In this document: positions 42,839 through 55,538 of the stretch, piece by piece
How positions within the stretch are numbered: position 1 is the first letter of the stretch
Layout of the letters: every line of letters starts with the position of its first letter
From: Tethya wilhelma
Taxonomy: Eukaryota > Porifera > Demospongiae > Tethyida > Tethyidae
Assembly (NCBI GenBank): GCA_964030475.1
Contig: CAXIPT010000001.1
Coordinates: 5,693,652-5,757,651, forward strand
Direction: 5' to 3'
DNA: 64,000 bases
Program-made: the position numbers and the translations under genes
The notes under the pieces: generated by a model
What the model was told of the DNA's origin: nothing
Databases searched by the model: none
The model's input: the letters and a program-made list of their open reading frames with translations, nothing else

Positions 42839-44048
42839 CTAACTGCATCGTGCATGATTTAATAATAAAGCCCAGTTTGGATCCAACTGCATACGTGCTG
42901 TGATTAAAGTGTTTCCAAGCTGTCCACTACAGGCATGTCACTGGGTATTAAGACAGGTGTAAGCCGGTTGTCATGGGTAGTCTTGTTTCAATCGGTGTTC
43001 AGACACAAACCTCCCTGGTTGATGGTCACACCTTTCAAAGTTTCTTATAAAAAACGAAATTTTGTCAGTGTTGTGTGCGTGTTCGATATCTATACATGTA
43101 TGCACCATCATGTAACAGTATGCTCGTAATACATTATTAAGCCAGTATGGGTTTGGAGTGAATTCATGTCCTCAATCCTGAATGATAGTTGATTAAAATT
43201 GTTGTCCCAGTCTAATGAGATGTTTGTCTCACCACATGTGGCATCAAGCCATGTGCCTGTGGTTAATGTAAACATCCTCTCTGAACGTTATAATCTCCAT
43301 GTCGCCAGCCTCAGATCTGCAAGACTGCTGATATAATTGATGTGGCATTTGCGATGCAATTTTCATGGCTTGCTCTGCATATCTGAGGAATCCATGAAGA
43401 ATTTTGTTGTAAGCATTTTCTTCTTGGGAATGCATGCATGCCCTGACAACATACAATGGTATCTATGGCAATAAAGTACATCTTATACATTAAAAAGAGT
43501 AGATATAATATATTATACGAGACTAATTGTCTGAGTAGCAAGGCTATGGACTGCAGGTTTATATGACGTTTTTGGATACACTGACAGAGAGATCTATATA
43601 CGAGTTGGGCATTTAGATTCTCAACTTCTCATTCCTGAACTCTTCTGTTGTGCTACGGCGACAACTTGCACACCATTCCTTTGATGTATGTCAGCTGCAT
43701 TGCATATACTACTTGCACTACAAGCATTGAATTACACAGCAGTATACACAAGATGTTGGTGGGAATGGGATGTGTACCTGCATGTAACTAATGTCAATAA
43801 TGGGTGCATGTTTGTCATTAAACTCGCTCCTTCTTTGGAGAAAAAATTATCACCACACTAGAAACATTGTTCTTTGATAACATGATGACACAATGATCAA
43901 TACCACAGAGCATAACTTCAAATAATGGAGTATGTCACAGATGTAACTTGATACATGTGTGTTGTCTCCTATAATTTCTAAGCAGATCGGTACCAGTTGG
44001 GGATTTAACGAGTTTGTCTGCGAGGAGTCATTGTATTAATTGTACATG

Positions 44049-45377
44049 TTAAATGCTACAGCTCCTTGTTGTGAGTGAAGTATTTAGATTTGCAAATGCG
44101 TAGTCTGCATGTGTTGATGAGGTGAAAAATTGAAGAGCTAGTTGTTGAACTTCTGTAAGTGTTCGTCTTCTTTTGAAGGAATGAATAATAGTAATTCCAC
44201 ACACAGTAGTGGCATCCAATAAAGGATGCATGACTTAATTTTCACACCATACTTTTATAATGAGATTAACGTAGAGCAGCATATAATGCATAGTAAGACT
44301 TATTGTTGTCAATTCACCTACATGTAAATACAAGTTTTCTTAGTATCTGAGTGAGCTACGTCACTTTCCCTCTAGCTTGTGTCTGTGTTGTGTAATTTCT
44401 TGTGCATGCTATCTCTTCTCCAAACGAGTGTGACTTGTCATTCCTGTGACAGAGTTAACTGAATTATGCATGAAGAGAAAACTTGAATTCCTAGCATTGC
44501 TTTCATCAGTTATCTTATTACAGGGCCAGACTTGTTAAGGATTGTACATATGGAGACATTTTAGAGGGTATTCCATTAGAAAAGTATGAAGCATTGGTAT
44601 GTACACATATAATGGACTTTTGTTTAAAATTTCAAGTTACGAAAATAATGTGTATGCTAAATAATGTTTTTTTTCTTCTCAATGAGTCCCTAGACTGATG
44701 GACTCGGAGATAGTTCAGCACGAGGGATGCACATGTACAGCATTTGCGTGACATTTTGTAAATTCTAGAGGGCCGCCAGTGTAGTGGTCACCAGGTGTGG
44801 TAGATGTACTTGTACATCACTTTAAAGATAACCACGAGGTTGGGGGGTGCTAGAAACTGCCAATGTTGGATCATGCAGACAATGTGTACAGCGTTGGCAC
44901 AATTTTAGTGACTATCTATAGTACTTAGCTACTACACTGTGTGACTTAGACTGGTGTGTGAAAGGAGAGATGGAGTGTACTATAGGTTTTTCCTTGAGTG
45001 CTGAGTCCCAGGTAGCATTAACAATATTGTTGTGGCTCAACTAAAGGAAAATGTAATGTCATTATCGTATATACTCACGCCTTAATTGTGACCTCATGCA
45101 TTCCATTTTGTTTGCCTCCAGCTGCACCAGATCATGATGAGGAGTGGAATGTCTGCTCTCATTCTGACCACTGGTGTCAGAGATATGTGTGTGGTGTGCA
45201 GAAATATTTTGTAATATCTGTGCACAGTGCATGCAGGTGAGCTTCCTTCTCATATCTTTCATGTATGTATAATTATGTCCCCCAGTACCGATTCTCTGTA
45301 TGATGCCATCAGCAGAAAATGTGACTGATGGAACAAGCTGGTTAGTGCTCGTGTTCTGTTCCATAGTACCATGGCAT
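44049..45377 (-). CDS. Possible uncharacterised gene fragment (low confidence)
   Basis: A candidate exon at 45074-45377 follows a CAATAG acceptor-like site, is open for about 100 codons (it includes MEQNTSTNQLVPSVTFSADG and RRKLTCMHCAQIL) and ends in a GTGAGT donor. Joining it to the segment after CACTTACAG at about 44187 keeps the frame (VQQLALQFFTSSTHADY). No further in-phase exon could be fixed and no homology is recognised. It could be a fast-evolving gene, a lineage-specific gene or chance ORFs in AT-rich DNA. Confidence 0.2.
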
Positions 45378-48300
45378 CTATTGTCAATATGACGCAGAAA
45401 TTATGAGCTAGCTTCCAGTTAGATATGGAGATAATAGAGGATGAAAATTGTTGAAATTTTGCCTAGCTGTTTAGTTCCAGTTTTCCTTTTGCCTCTATTG
45501 CACATTTAGTACCTATAAACATTCTTGTGATGCTGATGTGTTGTTCAGAGCAATTCATAAAAATTAAAAGTACTAGAGGGATGTACAAATAATTAGTCAT
45601 TCACTAGCTATTTTTGTATTATTGCCCAAAATTTATATTGTGCTAATATGCTTCTAAATAGTTGTAGTCCTTATTGAGAACTTAAGCTAAATTAAATTGA
45701 AAGTACTCAATTCAAGAACCTCTTTCCTCAGCCATTATTGGTGACACTCATGCTTACCTAATAGTAAGACCTAACACTGTTAGCAGCTACTTCATGTATG
45801 TATATCCTGGTTACAAGTCTTATTCAGTGGTACCATGCGTGCGTGCGAATGGGATAATCTGTCAGCATGTGCTGGCTCCACAAAACCTATATACATACAC
45901 AGGCAGGTGTTGGGAATGGTATGAAACTGTAATTTAGAGCTGTTTGTCTTAATTAGCTGCCAAGTTTGGAACAACTTCAAGCATGTATTCTTTTAGCCAT
46001 GGTGCTCTCTACCATTAGTTACTTATCCTGTACCTACATTGTACTTCACCATTGCCTCAAGCCGTTCTCCTGTTTTGAGATTATAGTTAAGTCCTCTCAT
46101 CTCAAGCACCTTAGAGCTGTGGACGTTGCACGCTAAATTACAAAGAGAATGTTTATCAGTTAATGAAGTCTGGAACGATGCATGTCTGGCCATGCATGAG
46201 TTGGCGTCGAGCTGTATGGTGATCATGCATGTTGCTGGCATGACTTTATCTGTGCATAACTTGCGGTATCCGAGTTGCTATGGAGAATACACGCAGCTAT
46301 CGATTGGCCAGACCAAAGAATATTTCACCCCTATGATCATTTGTGAGTAACTTTAGATATCATCTATGCACTGAGGAGCACTGAGAAGTCTTGGCGTCTT
46401 TGCTCTCCAGCCTGGAGGTGGTGCAGAGGAACCTACTGTCTTGGCAGGTCCTGGGAATGGTATGAAGCTATAATGTAGAACAAATGTGAAAATGAACTAC
46501 TTTTACATTTTATAATACTGACTGTTGATTTGTTACAGTACATGTATGTTAGTGTACTTCTGATTGGGGTCGCTAAGGTGACCACCATCCACTTAGACCA
46601 GCATATGTCACTAGTTATTGTTGCTAAGGATCAGTTAGCATCTAAAAGCCTATGGCAACTTAATAATCTTAGATTGAATTGTTCAGGTCAGTTATTGCAT
46701 AGCATTAGTTTTGCATATGCTGTAATACGATGTGAGTAGAGAAAAAGTGTTCGTATAGTAAAAAAAAAAAAGCTCCGTGTACCAGCCCAAAAACAATAGT
46801 GCTGTATAATAATTTTATTTCTTCCCATTCTTCATGCACGTATGCTGTGATGCTTGTGTGCTTTTCATGTGTGTATGTAATCATTGTTTGAAAAAAATCA
46901 AAGCAAAAATCAAATACTCTTCAGATTTTTTTTTGCAGCACTGTAAACGCTGAATGCATACATATTTGAAACAAATACACAAGTGTCATGGAAACCCCAA
47001 ACAATTCTGTTTGTCTTGCTCATAGCTATTTCTATGATACAGCATGCATGCAGCTGTAGTGTTTGAACTTAACACACACATGTACATGTAGACCTTTGAT
47101 CAAGTTGAAATGGTAGCATCCACTATATCTCGACAGAGCCTGGGAATGGTATGAAGGTGTAGATGTCGGACTCATCTGTTGCCTAGAAGAAACTATTTGT
47201 CCATTGAAAACACATTTAAAATGTGCTTACCAAGTTTTTTGTTATTATTATTTCAAGCACCAATGCCGTTGACCTGTGTGTATGTAGCGATTAACAGTTT
47301 GGAATGTCATTATCCTGGTATATAGATTCACACTTTTACATGGATCAGCAGATGTGAACATTTAGGGGGGTGTATAGTGATGAATACTATTGGAATGAAT
47401 TTGATAGTGTTTTTATGGGGAGACAGCTCGCGACTTCTCTTGCAAGCTAGTTATACTTTTCTCCGGGAAAGCAAAATAGATTTTCTTTCAGGAACAAGAG
47501 AAAAGAAAAATAGGCAGAAAAAATATATAGCATAATCATGAGAGCCCGAACTCTACCTATTTTGCTTCAATTATGCTAATATAATTCTATGAAAGATGAG
47601 TTTCTTGATGAAAAGGAAATTGATTAAACGACAATAGTAGGCCACGGCATTGATTGCCCTTGTACTGTATAGTACCAATTAAGGACATAACAACCTTTAG
47701 TTTTGCACTCTTGCTGGTAAAAGCAAAACACAAAAACTACAAAACCCAAACAAAAAAAAGCAACAGCTAGTCTAGCTACCATAGTGTGTACTGAAGCATT
47801 ATCGGCAGTTCAACTTTGTCCTCCAGCCTACTAGTAGTCAAATTGCTCAAACAAACACAATGCCACTCAGTACAGATGCTAGAATAATCATCTTTTATCT
47901 GTATGAGATTCTAGATTATACCTATTTTTCCAGAGAAATGCTCATTGCTTTCAGCTACCTAAAAAATGCCAGCAAAATTTATCTGGGCCTACTCATGATC
48001 AATGACAACCAGATGTATTTTATCATGGCCGGATTATACTCTTAAATTTTACAGGTTATACTCTTCTTTTTTTCACTATGACATGTGAGATATGGATACA
48101 GTCATATCCTGTAAATAATTATTGGTGTATGTGTTAAGAATCACGTGAAATGATCATGAGACATGGAAGAATTCTTTTTACCTGAATGGACGATATGGAA
48201 TTTTGATTTGTATTATGATCGGTAGACATAGTGTGTAAGTTACAGACAAATGCTATAATATGCACAAGAGAGCTTGCATGTGAGCTCTGCTGTGGTCAAC

Positions 48301-48627
48301 TACTGAGCATGCTGTGGTCAGTTGATTGCATACCAACTATGAATATTCATGACGCACGCGGCACCGTAAAGAAGCCATGCATGTTTGCACTGTATGCGTG
48401 GGCGAAGTTTGCGCGGCTGGATGCATCCGGCATTGTCTCTCGCTGCAGCAATAAAACTAGAAAAACAACATTTTCTCCTCACAATCTTTAAATCTAAGAA
48501 GCACTCAACCAACCAACAACTAATTTAGTCTCAAATTAGTTAACTTATTGTGGATTAGCAGGCTGTATCATAGTACTTTTTTCAGTGTATATACTTCAAC
48601 TGTAATAATAATATATCATTTTCTGAG

Positions 48628-51389
48628 ATGGCATGCAAACTAATGTTTGCTTTTCTCTGGACTGCAGCGTTTATCTGCTTCACTGCAGGTACGCAAATTA
48701 TGCATCGATTGGTGCATTAAGTAGATGCTGCTACATAATATATCAGCGGCCGTGTAACTGACCCTGTTGTAATCTCTTTTTTCCCTACACAGGACAAAAT
48801 ATCCCCCCAGGACAACCAGATCTTGAAGAACAGCCTTTATCAGAAGTAAATTTGCTGCATTAACTACTCTGTTTTCAATGCGCAATCGTGATCATGCAAG
48901 CGATCTTGATCGATCTTGCGCGCATATGCGCATGTCCACAGTCGACCACACAGCTTGCACGTGGGCTGCAAGAAAGATTTGCATAATGCTATTACATCAG
49001 CAGAGCCACTTGAAACACATCTGTTTCTCTTGTATTATACAGTGTGGATACTGTGAACTAAATGACTACAACAACAAAGTCATAAAAGTAGGAGAAGGGA
49101 TTTATAATCCATCAAACCCATGTGAAAAATACATGTGCATTGTAAGTTCAAATTAAGTGTTCTACGTAGCATGCATGCATGCATGCATTAATCAAACTGT
49201 ATGGATTTTCATGATCATCTCTCTATATAACAACGTTTATGGTACATATATAGGCTCATAATCAATTGAACATTATTAATGTGGAATGTCCAGCCATCAC
49301 TGAATGTGAAGATGGAAAAGCTCCATTCAAATTGCCCGGAGACTGTTGTTTTGAATGTGGTAAGAGTCAATGCTATACACACTACCCTATATACATTTTG
49401 TCCCCAGACTGAATAGATGTCATCTATAGAGACCAAGGGAAAGCCTGGGAATAAGACTATTAATAATAATGCTATTATTTTAGGTGGAAGATATCGAGGA
49501 GCTTTAGCGTTTAGGGTAAACTCAAGTGATGAAATAGTGCCTAAGACAATTCCCAACTCCTGGAGCCCCTGGACATCATGGACAGACTGTAGTAGATCGT
49601 GTGGAAAGGGAAGACAGAGTAGAATGAGAGAATGTATCACAGAAGGAAGGCCTAGAATTGACTGTACTGGAGACACTGTCCAAATCAGACTTTGCAATGT
49701 GCACGAGTGCCCAGGTATTAATTTTTGACATGTATTAATAATAATTGTAGTCTCTCAATCACCTTTTACCAATTTGACACCCCTATTCTCTGTGTCATGT
49801 ATTGCAGTACATGGAGGGTGGAGTGATTGGTCCGAGTGGTCTGACTGTAGTGTTACTTGTAGCAATGGTACCCAAGTGCGTGAGAGAGCATGTGACAACC
49901 CACCTCCGATGTTTGGTGGCAGAGATTGTGAAGGAGAGAGACAAGAAGTCAGAGAATGTTTCCCTAGACACTGTCCAAGTAAGGACATTACGCTAATATC
50001 TTCAAAAATAAATAAAAGATTTACGTACCTCATTTTTCATTTCTCATTGTAGTTGATTGTGTGTGGCTGCCTTGGACCAGCTGGAGTGAGTGCAGTGTAG
50101 AATGTGGTGGAGGTCAGCAACACAGAAATAGAGACAAACTCTCAGAAAAGTACGGTGGCCTACCTTGCAAAGGAGATGGTGAAGAAATACGAGAGTGTAA
50201 CACACATCATTGTCCAAGTAAGTTCCTTACTGATTTGATACTAATGTAAACACAATGTCATTCATGCAACACCACAGCTGAACTCTATTATTTATTTTCA
50301 TCATGTAATTTTAATTCTTGGAATTGCATGCCCAATCAATTCCTGATCTTGTATACTATAGACAACAGGAAGAAGATTCCTTTGTTAATTATTATGTACC
50401 TTAGTATTATGTGGTTTGTCATTTTGAAACAAAGGAGTGACGTTCCTTCAATTCCTGATCATGAATTTCATTACAGATTTGCATGACACAGAAACCAAAT
50501 GAAATAAATTTCTTGCTAATTGTTTTCCTTAGTACATGGTGGTTGGTCGTTGTGGAAAGAGTGGAGTTCCTGCAGCAAGACGTGCGGCAATGGTACTCAA
50601 ACAAGAGAGCGATCGTGCACCAATCCTGAACCACAGTATGGTGGGCGAGATTGCGAGGGAGTAACGGAAGAGACAAGGGAGTGTTTTGAGCGTCACTGTC
50701 CCATCCACTGTGAATGGCTGCCATTCTCAGAGTGGTCTGAGTGTAGCAAGAGTTGCGACAATGGTACCACGAGAAGAATCAGAGACTTCGTACCGGCCAA
50801 GTATGGTGGGGATGAATGCGAGGGAGATATGGTGGAGATAGAGCTCTGTAACACTCAAGACTGTCCGGGTATGGCATGCTTGTTTAGCTGTTATAGTTCT
50901 GAAGTTGTTCTAATGTCTTCAAAATGTTTACCATTTTCATTTATTCTTTAATCACCGTGCATGGCACTATTCACTGTATTATCGTGTCCCTTTCAGATCC
51001 TTGTATAGACGATGGTCACCCGTGTTACAGTGCAGCTGTTTCCTGCAGAAAGATCACCGATACTGTGTTTCAATGTGATCCCTGTCCACGTGGCATGAGA
51101 GGAGATGGCATACACTGTGAATTTGTGAATGAGGTGAGGATATATGTACGTACGGTAGCTGACTTAGGTGCAGTGAATGGGTTGAACACTAAACAAAAAA
51201 CACTTGGTGATAAACAATATGTCAAACAGCCTGAGAGTAAGGCAGCTGGCATGGCATGGGTATGGACTGCATGATGTGAATTCAGTGGGATGAGGAAGGT
51301 GTTGCCATGTTTGAATTAAACATTTGATTGTGTTTGACAATAGTGTGTACACACATGATGTGTTCTCCAGCAAGCTTAATAATTGACAC

Positions 51390-51423
<34 letters not shown>

Positions 51424-54213
51424 GTGGTACTAGCTAGTAGTACACATTCACGCAAACAACACCATGACAAGTTATATTTCCAATGATCTTCTTTAATTTC
51501 ACTATGTTAGTGTGAAGAGGCAAGCCCGTGTTTCCCAGGAGCTGTGTGCACTGACCTCCCAATGGGCTATGAGTGTGGCATGTGTCCCCATGGTTACATC
51601 GGTGATGGAATAAGAGGACATGAACTTTCTGACGTACTGACCATTCATCAAGTAAGTGCACCACTGTCGTACTAGACTGGGGAACTGAAAAAATGCAGTA
51701 GACAACGAGCAAATTGTTGCTATTGGTTTGTTTCTGCAAGCACGTCATACCTGCAGACATTTACCAATATTGGTAAAGGGAATAAGGTTTCAAGTTGTTG
51801 TTTCAAATGATATAATCAAATAAATGACTTATACTTAAATAGCAACAAGCTGAAATCTATCTGTCATCAATCTCTCAATTGCATTTCAAACCAATTATCC
51901 TGTTGTCTGTTTCCCACAACAGTCATCTCACTTCTCTGGCCTCAAATTTGCTCAACTATGCCAATAATTGCAAGCTTGACACTTTCCTTAGATGCACGCG
52001 CACATCTATATATTCTTGCAAAGTTCCTGTGCCACAATGACGTGCAACTTACTTGCACCTTCTAACTTGTCTAGGTATGTGCAGACATTAATGAATGTGA
52101 ACTCATTCCTAATGGCGGATGTCACGAGTTCAGGGACTGTAATAACACAGTCGGGAGCTTCTTTTGCGGCCCTTGTAAGCCTGGTTATGTGGATGATGGA
52201 GACACTGGGTGCATCTTTGCCGATCCTTGTGCTGCCGGTATCCACGACTGCCAGATTGTTGATTATTGTGTGAACCACATAGTTGGAAAGTACTATTGTG
52301 AGGTATGCATACATGGGTAGCATTGTATTTGTGTCTGTGTCTGTCTGTGTCTGTCTGTGTCTGTCTGTGTGTGTGTGTGTGTGTGTGTGTTGCACGTGTG
52401 TGAGAGAGAGACAGAATTAGTGTGCAAAAGTGGTTGATTGTTGCCTTGAAAGAGTTTGATCTTTTGTCTGTATGTATGTTTACACAAACGCAGTGTCCAC
52501 CGACATTCATTGGCAATGGCAAGGAATGTAGTCCCGACAGAGATTTTGATGGAGTACCCGACCTTGAATTGACCATCGGTTGCGACAACCCATCTTGCCC
52601 AGCTGTGAGTAAACTCTATTGTTATAATTAATGCCAGCTGCATTCCTAGCATTAGCTCTATGGTGGAGGGAACTGAAACTCCCTCATTGTATCCAATGGT
52701 GTTCAATTAGAAATCAATTGTTTTTTGGTCACACTCTAAAACCTTACTGTGTGCTGGGTTGACCACAAGTATGCCTGGAATCGAAACACCTCAAAACTCT
52801 TTCATTGATTGTTACGATAACTTATTTAGTTAGCAATGTTTGGTATTGGGTGAGAATGAAAGAATGGTCATTTCTAATGAAAGAATTCACTGTAGGGAGA
52901 GGGTTTCTATGGTATCGCACATCATATTGTGTAACTGTATCATACCAGCTGGTGTGGGAACGCATAGGTGTTTCTTTCCAATCACCACGATCATGAGTTC
53001 TTTCTGGTCTTCTTTCAGGATAACTGTCCGGACAAGCCCAACCCAAGTCAGTCTGACGCTGATAGGGACAACATTGGAGATGTGTGCGATGACGATGCTG
53101 ACAATGATGGAGTCAAGAACATTAATGTAAGGACTGGCTCTCGCATGCACACCACATTCCCATGCATGCAGTACTAGTGCACACGTCATGTGCATATTGT
53201 TTAATATAAAATCATCACATGCACCTCTATCTACACCGGTACCAACAGGACAACTGTCCCAACACGTACAACCCTGACCAGCGAGACTTTGACTTTGACA
53301 GCGTTGGTGATGTCTGTGACAGCTGTCCTCAAGTGAGCAACCCCTTCCAACGAGACCTTGATGGAGACTCATACGGTGATGATTGTGACAGTGATCTCGA
53401 TGGAGATGGACGGCTGAACAACATCGACAACTGCCCTTATCTCTTCAACCCCTCCCAACCAGACAAGGATTCAGACAATAGAGGAGACGACTGTGACAAT
53501 TGCATTGACGTGCCCAACTTCAACCAGGTATGAATCTTGTCTTCACTTTGTTGTTTGATTTTACTCACAAAAGGCATCATTTTAGGCATTTTCATTGTTA
53601 TGTTTCTTAGTTTCAGATGTTGAAATTAATGTCAAGGGTGTGAGAATGGGTAGTTTTGGCATAATTTTTTGTTGGTCAAAACATACAAGGTGCAGAATGA
53701 CCTGCCCTTACTTTCAGTAATCAAGCCTAGTTTGGCACTGACCAAGAAAATAATTGATTCTGTTATTTTCCTCAGAGCAACGAGTTGTTTATAATGATAT
53801 GTTTTTAAAATGCTTTCACAAAATTAATATTTTAGTTTGATAATTCATTTCTGCTACACTTATTGGGATCAGTGGCACACTTAACTGAACAGATAATTAG
53901 AGTAGCTATACCTGAAGACAAATTACTTGTGTGAACTGACCTAGCTGTCTGAATGAGGAATTGTGTGTGCACTACCTGACTAAGGATATAACTGCAGACT
54001 GTTTGTGCGTATACATGATGATGATATTAAAAATTTAATATGTTCCATACCACAATACCCTGAGGCTATAGAATTATGATATCAATTAATTAAATTTGAT
54101 TACGTTGAGTCTTTTAATGAAACTGCGTAATGTTTGAACTGTATTTACAGCACATAACTTGAAGGATTAAATTTTAATTTAATCACCATATACATACCAC
54201 CCTCTCCTCCCAA

Positions 54214-54272
<59 letters not shown>

Positions 54273-55418
54273 CTGGACAAGGATGAAGATGGTGTTGGTG
54301 ACGTGTGTGATAACAACAAGGACCCTGATCGTGACGGAGTTCAAACCTCTGTGGACAACTGCCTCAACGTGGCTAACTCTGATCAGGCCGACAAAGATAA
54401 GGATGGACTGGGAGATGCTTGCGATCCTGACGATGACAACGATGGTGTTTTGGACGAGAGGGACAACTGTCCCCTCGTGGTGAACGCCGATCAGGCTGAT
54501 GAGGATGGTAAGGAAGGAAGTCATTAGCAATGACTGCATGCATGATCGCATTTAACAACATAACTGCCGCACCCACTTGAGTTATGAGAGTATAGTTTAT
54601 ACTACAGTATAATTAATACTTAATTATAGGAGATAACTAATTATGGGAAAAGAATTTAGTACATTAATGAGTTAATTACAACTACAAGCATGCTTTAAAT
54701 TACAATGTCATCTGTTCATGTTCCTCAGGGGATGGTGTTGGTGACGCTTGTGTTGGAGACTATGATGGAGATGGCGTGCCTGATGACCAGGACAACTGCC
54801 CCAGAAACGATAACCTCTACAAGACAGACTTTACGGATTATATCCCCATCTCATTGGATCCTTCTGGAGCTCAACAAGTGGACCCTCTTTGGAAGATCCT
54901 GGACAATGTGAGCAGATAGATATAGTAGTCGATGATTTTCACGGCATCATTATGGATAAAGCATACATAATAAATGCAATGCATTCACACATGTGCATGA
55001 TACAGATTCAATGTCATGCAAGTGTTAAAATATTCTTAATACACACACACACACACACATGCAGGGTACCACAGTCCATCAAATGATCAATTCAGATCCA
55101 GGTCTGCTGATCGGTCCACACAGCTATTCTAGTGTCGATTTCAGTGGCACCATCTTTGTGGACACGACACTGGATGATGACTATATTGGAGTGGTGTTCA
55201 ACTACCAGAGCAACAAGAGGTTCATGTTGGTGTCATGGAAACAGAGGGACCAGAGGTACTGGGAAGACAGACCCTTCACTGCTACAGCCAAGGCTGGAGT
55301 GCAAATCCAGAGAGTGAGGTCTAGGACTGGTCCTGGAGCTACACTGAGGAATGCCATTTGGAACACAGGACACACTAAGAAAGAGGTATATATATATGTG
55401 TGTGCATGCATGCTTCTA

Positions 55419-55488
<70 letters not shown>

Positions 55489-55492
55489 ACAC

Positions 55493-55538
<46 letters not shown>

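Larger units (their letters stand above)
37680..48627. other. 11-kb region without a convincing gene
   Basis: AT-rich sequence between PSMA7 and the thrombospondin gene, with only short ORFs. Possible exon-like segments on the plus strand are 38426-38508 (good TCCTAG acceptor, GTATGAG donor) and 39010-39230. On the minus strand there are 45074-45377, 44049-44187 and 43244-43440. None resembles a protein I know. It also holds transposon relics (40554-40643; ends near 38930, 46450 and 47150), a diverged duplicate at 38763-38918 and microsatellites. Confidence 0.6.

Noticed and set aside
42780..43140. Possible CRISPR-like array from regularly repeated TGTA units
   Set aside because: It is a simple tetranucleotide microsatellite without spacers, in an intron-rich eukaryotic genome.
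47860..48045. 61-aa ORF before the thrombospondin gene
   Set aside because: AT-rich, no splice context or recognisable motif; expected by chance.
52006..52588. Overlapping minus-strand ORFs opposite thrombospondin EGF exons
   Set aside because: They run through (CACA)n and the reverse complement of conserved coding exons; shadows only.
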